Shown here in pieces: positions 5,920-8,906 of a stretch of DNA of 8,906 nucleotides. The notes beneath the pieces are model-generated. The model did not search any database, was not told the origin of the DNA, and worked only from the letters and a program-made list of their open reading frames with translations. Position numbers and translations under genes: made by a program. Origin of the DNA: Bacilli bacterium (GTDB taxonomy: Bacteria; Bacillota; Bacilli; Tumebacillales; JAQBPP01); assembly GCA_028287455.1 (NCBI GenBank), contig JAQBPP010000364.1, positions 1 to 8,906 on the forward strand, in the 5' to 3' direction. How positions within the stretch are numbered: the first letter of the stretch is position 1; each line of letters begins with the position of its first letter.

Positions 5920-7299
5920 TTGCCCAAGCTCAAGTCAAAATTTGTTTGCCAAGAGTGCGGTTATGAGACAGCCAAGTGGATGGGCAAGTGTCCGGGCTGC
6001 GGCTCGTGGAACACGATGGTAGAGGAGAGCCTGCCCACTCGCAGCGGACAGGGATCTGGAGGCGGCTGGTCTGTGCCGTCCGACGGCATTATGGGTCCCA
6101 CCCCGATTACTGAAATTCAAATGAAGGATGTACCGCGCATCCTAACCGGATTTGCTGAGTTTGACCGAGTGCTAGGCGGAGGCTTGGTGCCAGGCTCCTT
6201 GGTGCTTGTTGGCGGAGATCCCGGCATTGGTAAATCCACGCTGATGCTGCAAACCGCACATCTGTTGTCTGCGGCCGGATACCGCGTCCTTTATGTAACT
6301 GGAGAAGAGTCGCCGCACCAGATCCGGATGCGGGCAGAACGACTTGGCGCTTTGTCAGAGAATTTGCTGCTGCTCCCCGAAACTGACCTGGAGCGAATGG
6401 AGTCCGCCATCGCCACAGTTAAGCCAGAAGTGCTGATTGTAGATTCCATCCAGACAATGTTTAGTGAAGCAGTAGGATCTGCACCGGGGTCGGTGGCGCA
6501 AGTCAGGGAGTCAACAGCTCATCTGCTGCGGCTTGCCAAAAGATCCGGGATTGCCATCTTTATTGTGGGACACGTTACGAAGGAAGGCGCGATTGCAGGT
6601 CCGCGTATGCTGGAACACATGGTGGACGCGGTGTTATATTTTGAAGGAGAACGGCATCATACGTATCGAATCATTCGTGCCGTGAAGAATCGTTTCGGTT
6701 CCACAAATGAATTGGGTATTTTCGAAATGCGCGATCGAGGTCTGATCGAAGTTTTAAATCCTTCCGAGCTTTTCTTGTCGGAGCGCGGAGTAAACCAACC
6801 GGGATCGGTTGTGGTAGCGACGATGGAAGGCAGCAGGCCGGTTTTAGTGGAGGTACAGGCGCTGGTCTGCCAATCTGCTTACGGAACTCCCCGCAGGCAT
6901 GCAGATGGCGTAGACCCCAGCCGCGTGTCCATGATGATGGCAGTCCTCGAAAAACGCAACGGTCTTTATATCTCCGCATTTGATGCGTATCTGAATGTAG
7001 CTGGAGGAGTCAAGGTGGATGAGCCTGCTGTAGATTTAGGCATTGCGTTGTCGATTGCTTCCAGTTATAAAGATCGCCCCATGTCGTCGCTTGATGTTGT
7101 GATGGGGGAGATCGGTTTAACTGGTGAAGTGCGCGGAGTTGCCCGCATCGACGGCCGCATCCGGGAAGCGCTTAAATTAGGATTCGAACGGTGTATCGTA
7201 CCAGCCTCAAGTATACGCGGGTATGACATTCCAACCGGCATTCAGGTGGTAGCCGTGCATACCTTGCAAGAAGCATTACAAGCAGTGATCAAGGGGTGA
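5920..7299 (+). CDS. radA: RadA (Sms), DNA repair/recombination ATPase
   Basis: The 459-residue protein matches the family length of about 458. Domains in order: an N-terminal C4 zinc finger (C10, C13, C24, C27) in the typical FVCQECGYETAKWMGKCPGCG setting; a RecA-like ATPase with Walker A GGDPGIGKST (98-107) and Walker B VLIVDSIQT (171-179); the RadA-specific KNRFG motif (256-260); and a C-terminal Lon-like domain (about 285-459) that normally serves as a DNA-binding scaffold rather than a protease. RadA promotes branch migration of recombination intermediates and helps process stalled forks. The TTG start at 5920 gives the standard N-terminus; AGGA (5907-5910) lies 9 nt upstream, a modest ribosome binding site. 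The disA gene follows with an overlapping or near-overlapping start, as in B. subtilis, where RadA and DisA act together. Nothing seems missing. Confidence 0.96.
   Translation: MPKLKSKFVCQECGYETAKWMGKCPGCGSWNTMVEESLPTRSGQGSGGGWSVPSDGIMGPTPITEIQMKDVPRILTGFAEFDRVLGGGLVPGSLVLVGGDPGIGKSTLMLQTAHLLSAAGYRVLYVTGEESPHQIRMRAERLGALSENLLLLPETDLERMESAIATVKPEVLIVDSIQTMFSEAVGSAPGSVAQVRESTAHLLRLAKRSGIAIFIVGHVTKEGAIAGPRMLEHMVDAVLYFEGERHHTYRIIRAVKNRFGSTNELGIFEMRDRGLIEVLNPSELFLSERGVNQPGSVVVATMEGSRPVLVEVQALVCQSAYGTPRRHADGVDPSRVSMMMAVLEKRNGLYISAFDAYLNVAGGVKVDEPAVDLGIALSIASSYKDRPMSSLDVVMGEIGLTGEVRGVARIDGRIREALKLGFERCIVPASSIRGYDIPTGIQVVAVHTLQEALQAVIKG
7291..7299 (+). promoter_or_regulatory. disA ribosome binding site overlapping the radA stop codon
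   Basis: AAGGGGTGA (7291-7299) closely matches the anti-Shine-Dalgarno complement AAGGAGGTGA and contains the radA stop TGA (7297-7299). It lies 5 nt before the TTG at 7305, which decides that start over the GTG at 7296, which lies inside the site. Terminating radA ribosomes would sit on this element, so coupling is likely. Confidence 0.65.
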
Positions 7300-7304
7300 C
7301 ATTT

Positions 7305-8384
7305 TTGAGAGAGGATTTAAAAAAGGACAACATGATCAACAAGATTCTTCGTTCCATTTCTCCGGGTACTCCTTTAAGGGAAGGGCTGGAAAATGTGCAG
7401 CGCGCGAAAACCGGGGCGCTCATTGTGCTAGGGGATTCTCCTGCTGTAATGAGTATTGTGGACGGCGGTTTCTCCATCGACACCGAATTTACTCCCGCCG
7501 GTCTATATGAACTCGCGAAAATGGACGGAGCAATTATCTTGTCGGAGGACGGGAAACGAATTCTTAATGCCAACGCGCATCTGACGCCTGACTCGTCCAT
7601 TCCTACTTTGGAAACGGGCACGCGGCACCGCACTGCAGAACGTTGCGCGAAACAAACTGGACAACTAACGATTTGCATTTCCCATCGCCGAGACGTGATT
7701 ACGTTATATCAATCCAATTTCAGATATACGTTAAAAGATATCGGAGTGATTTTAACCAAAGCGAACCAGGCTATTCATACCTTGGAGAAATATAAATCTG
7801 TGTTAGATCAGGCATTGGTGAATTTATCAGCGTTAGAGTTTGAGGAAATCGTTACACTGCAGGAAGTGGCTTTGGTTATCCAACGGTTAGAAATGGTCTT
7901 GCGCATTAAAGCTGAGATCAGACGGTATATTATAGAGTTAGGAACTGAGGGCCGGCTGATTTCAATGCAAATGGAAGAACTGGTTTCCAAGGTGGATGAA
8001 GAGGCCTACCTGTTGGTCAAAGATTACCTGGAGGAAAGCATGGATGTAACTCCTCACCATACATTGACTGAATTGCATGCGTTAAGTGCGGAAGATTTAC
8101 ATGACCACAACTCGATTTTTCGGGTGCTCGGGTATAACACCTCACCCAACCATACGGAAGATATTGTCTTGCCGAAAGGGTACCGCACTTTAAACAAAAT
8201 TCCTCGTCTTCCTCAACCGGTGATTGAAAACTTGGTCAGTCGGTTTGGTTCCTTGCAGGAAATCATCAATGCCAGCATTGAAGATCTCGATGAAGTGGAC
8301 GGAATTGGGGAAGTACGTGCGCGTGCAATTAAAGAGGGATTGCGCCGAGTGCAGGAACAGGCGCTGATTGTCCGATCGATTTAA
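7305..8384 (+). CDS. disA: DisA, DNA-integrity-scanning diadenylate cyclase
   Basis: From the TTG at 7305 the protein has 359 residues, matching B. subtilis DisA (about 360). It makes cyclic di-AMP from two ATP and pauses at branched DNA, lowering synthesis when the chromosome is damaged. The DAC domain (about 15-145) carries the catalytic DGA (74-76, in AKMDGAIILS) and the RHR motif (107-109, in TGTRHRTAER). A helical linker (about 150-285) contains YTLKDIGVILTKANQAI at its start. The C-terminal helix-hairpin-helix DNA-binding domain (about 295-359) includes NKIPRLP and DEVDGIGEVRARAIKEGL. Alternative starts are the GTG at 7296 (362 residues, poor ribosome site) and the ATG at 7332 (350 residues, with AAGGA close by). 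It directly follows radA and precedes pssA by 37 nt, so it probably belongs to the same transcript. Confidence 0.95.
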   Translation: MREDLKKDNMINKILRSISPGTPLREGLENVQRAKTGALIVLGDSPAVMSIVDGGFSIDTEFTPAGLYELAKMDGAIILSEDGKRILNANAHLTPDSSIPTLETGTRHRTAERCAKQTGQLTICISHRRDVITLYQSNFRYTLKDIGVILTKANQAIHTLEKYKSVLDQALVNLSALEFEEIVTLQEVALVIQRLEMVLRIKAEIRRYIIELGTEGRLISMQMEELVSKVDEEAYLLVKDYLEESMDVTPHHTLTELHALSAEDLHDHNSIFRVLGYNTSPNHTEDIVLPKGYRTLNKIPRLPQPVIENLVSRFGSLQEIINASIEDLDEVDGIGEVRARAIKEGLRRVQEQALIVRSI

Positions 8385-8421
8385 CAGGGACTGAAAGTCG
8401 AATCAGAAGGGGGTGCCCGGG

Positions 8422-8906
8422 ATGATCATACGAACATTGCCGAGTCTGTTTACAGTGGGAAATTTATTTCTTGGCATCATCTCCATCTTACTGGCGTTTA
8501 ACAAGCAGTTCGATACAGCTGCTTTGACTGTAATTGTCTGTATGTTATTAGACGGATTGGACGGCAGGCTGGCCCGGATGCTGAATGTACAAAGCGAATT
8601 TGGCAAAGAGCTGGATTCTCTATCCGATGTCATTTCTTTCGGAGTTGCCCCAGCTTTCATTATGTACGGAGTGGTATTGTCCAGTCTCGATTGGATCGGA
8701 ATTGCCATTACGGCCATTTTCCCCATTTGCGGCGCTTTGCGTCTGGCGCGGTTTAATGTGGCAGCTGCGGTAACGCCGAACTACTTCGTCGGGCTTCCAA
8801 TTACGGCAGCTGGCGGGGTGCTGGCCACCATGGCCCTTTATCATGAATTTATACCGGCTGGTGCGTCCCAGCAAATTTTTTTCCCGCTTGGGATGGTTGG
8901 GCTGTC
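8422..8906 (+). CDS. pssA: CDP-diacylglycerol-serine O-phosphatidyltransferase (partial, cut by window end)
   Basis: The open frame runs from an ATG at 8422 (with GAAGGGGG at 8406-8413) to the end of the window without a stop, giving 161 visible residues. PssA transfers a phosphatidyl group from CDP-diacylglycerol to serine at the membrane, the first step toward phosphatidylethanolamine. The CDP-alcohol phosphatidyltransferase signature is complete: D44xxD47G48xxA51R52, then G61, D65 and D69 at the required spacing, all metal and substrate ligands. The N-terminus LPSLFTVGNLFLGIISILLA is typical of bacterial PssA, and several hydrophobic stretches (about 10-26, 32-43, 70-87, 92-104, 122-140) are likely membrane helices. 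Phosphatidylglycerophosphate synthase shares the signature, but the N-terminus and the SEFGKELDSLSDVISFGVAP context favour PssA. B. subtilis PssA is about 177 residues, so only a short tail may be missing, though longer versions exist. Confidence 0.93.
   Translation, partial: MIIRTLPSLFTVGNLFLGIISILLAFNKQFDTAALTVIVCMLLDGLDGRLARMLNVQSEFGKELDSLSDVISFGVAPAFIMYGVVLSSLDWIGIAITAIFPICGALRLARFNVAAAVTPNYFVGLPITAAGGVLATMALYHEFIPAGASQQIFFPLGMVGL

Noticed and set aside
1..8906. CRISPR arrays, insertion sequences, prophage or attachment sites
   Set aside because: No spaced direct repeats, transposase or integrase coding sequence, or duplicated tRNA end was seen. The gene content is housekeeping.

Overview
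The window is an ordinary-looking chromosomal segment of a Bacillota, most likely a Bacillales-type endospore former. It has moderate GC content, strong AGGAGG-type ribosome binding sites, several TTG/GTG starts, a tRNA with encoded CCA, and the order tRNA - ctsR - mcsA - mcsB - clpC - radA - disA known from Bacillus subtilis and relatives. I cannot name the genus from the sequence alone. All recognised genes lie on the + strand.

Positions 1-131 hold a complete tRNA-Asn(GUU) and its strong intrinsic terminator. A sigma-A-type promoter follows at 217-244. Directly downstream of its -10 is a tandem heptad CtsR operator (254-270). The class III heat-shock operon comes next: ctsR (repressor), mcsA (zinc-binding adaptor), mcsB (protein-arginine kinase, overlapping mcsA by 14 nt) and clpC (two-ring AAA+ unfoldase). 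Together these sense and clear damaged protein: McsB with McsA inactivates CtsR and marks proteins with phosphoarginine for ClpC-ClpP. A long hairpin terminator at 4807-4852 closes the operon.

Between clpC and radA, which are neighbours in B. subtilis, sit two redox genes: a small CxxC glutaredoxin-like protein and an AhpE-like peroxiredoxin. The peroxiredoxin is the striking part of the window. Its frame contains a TGA (5389-5391) exactly where the family has its peroxidatic cysteine (PxxxTxxC motif). A strong ribosome binding site precedes the gene, the sequence on both sides of the TGA is intact, and a plausible bacterial SECIS-type hairpin lies just downstream. I read it as a selenocysteine-containing peroxiredoxin of 160 residues. 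Standard gene calling would split it into a short dead fragment and a 103-residue 'gene'.

The final part carries radA (DNA repair and branch-migration ATPase), disA (DNA-scanning c-di-AMP synthase, apparently translationally coupled to radA) and the start of pssA (phosphatidylserine synthase), which is cut by the window end. The window thus combines proteolytic stress control, peroxide detoxification, DNA-integrity signalling and lipid synthesis. The possible selenoprotein is the one element that departs clearly from a routine housekeeping region.
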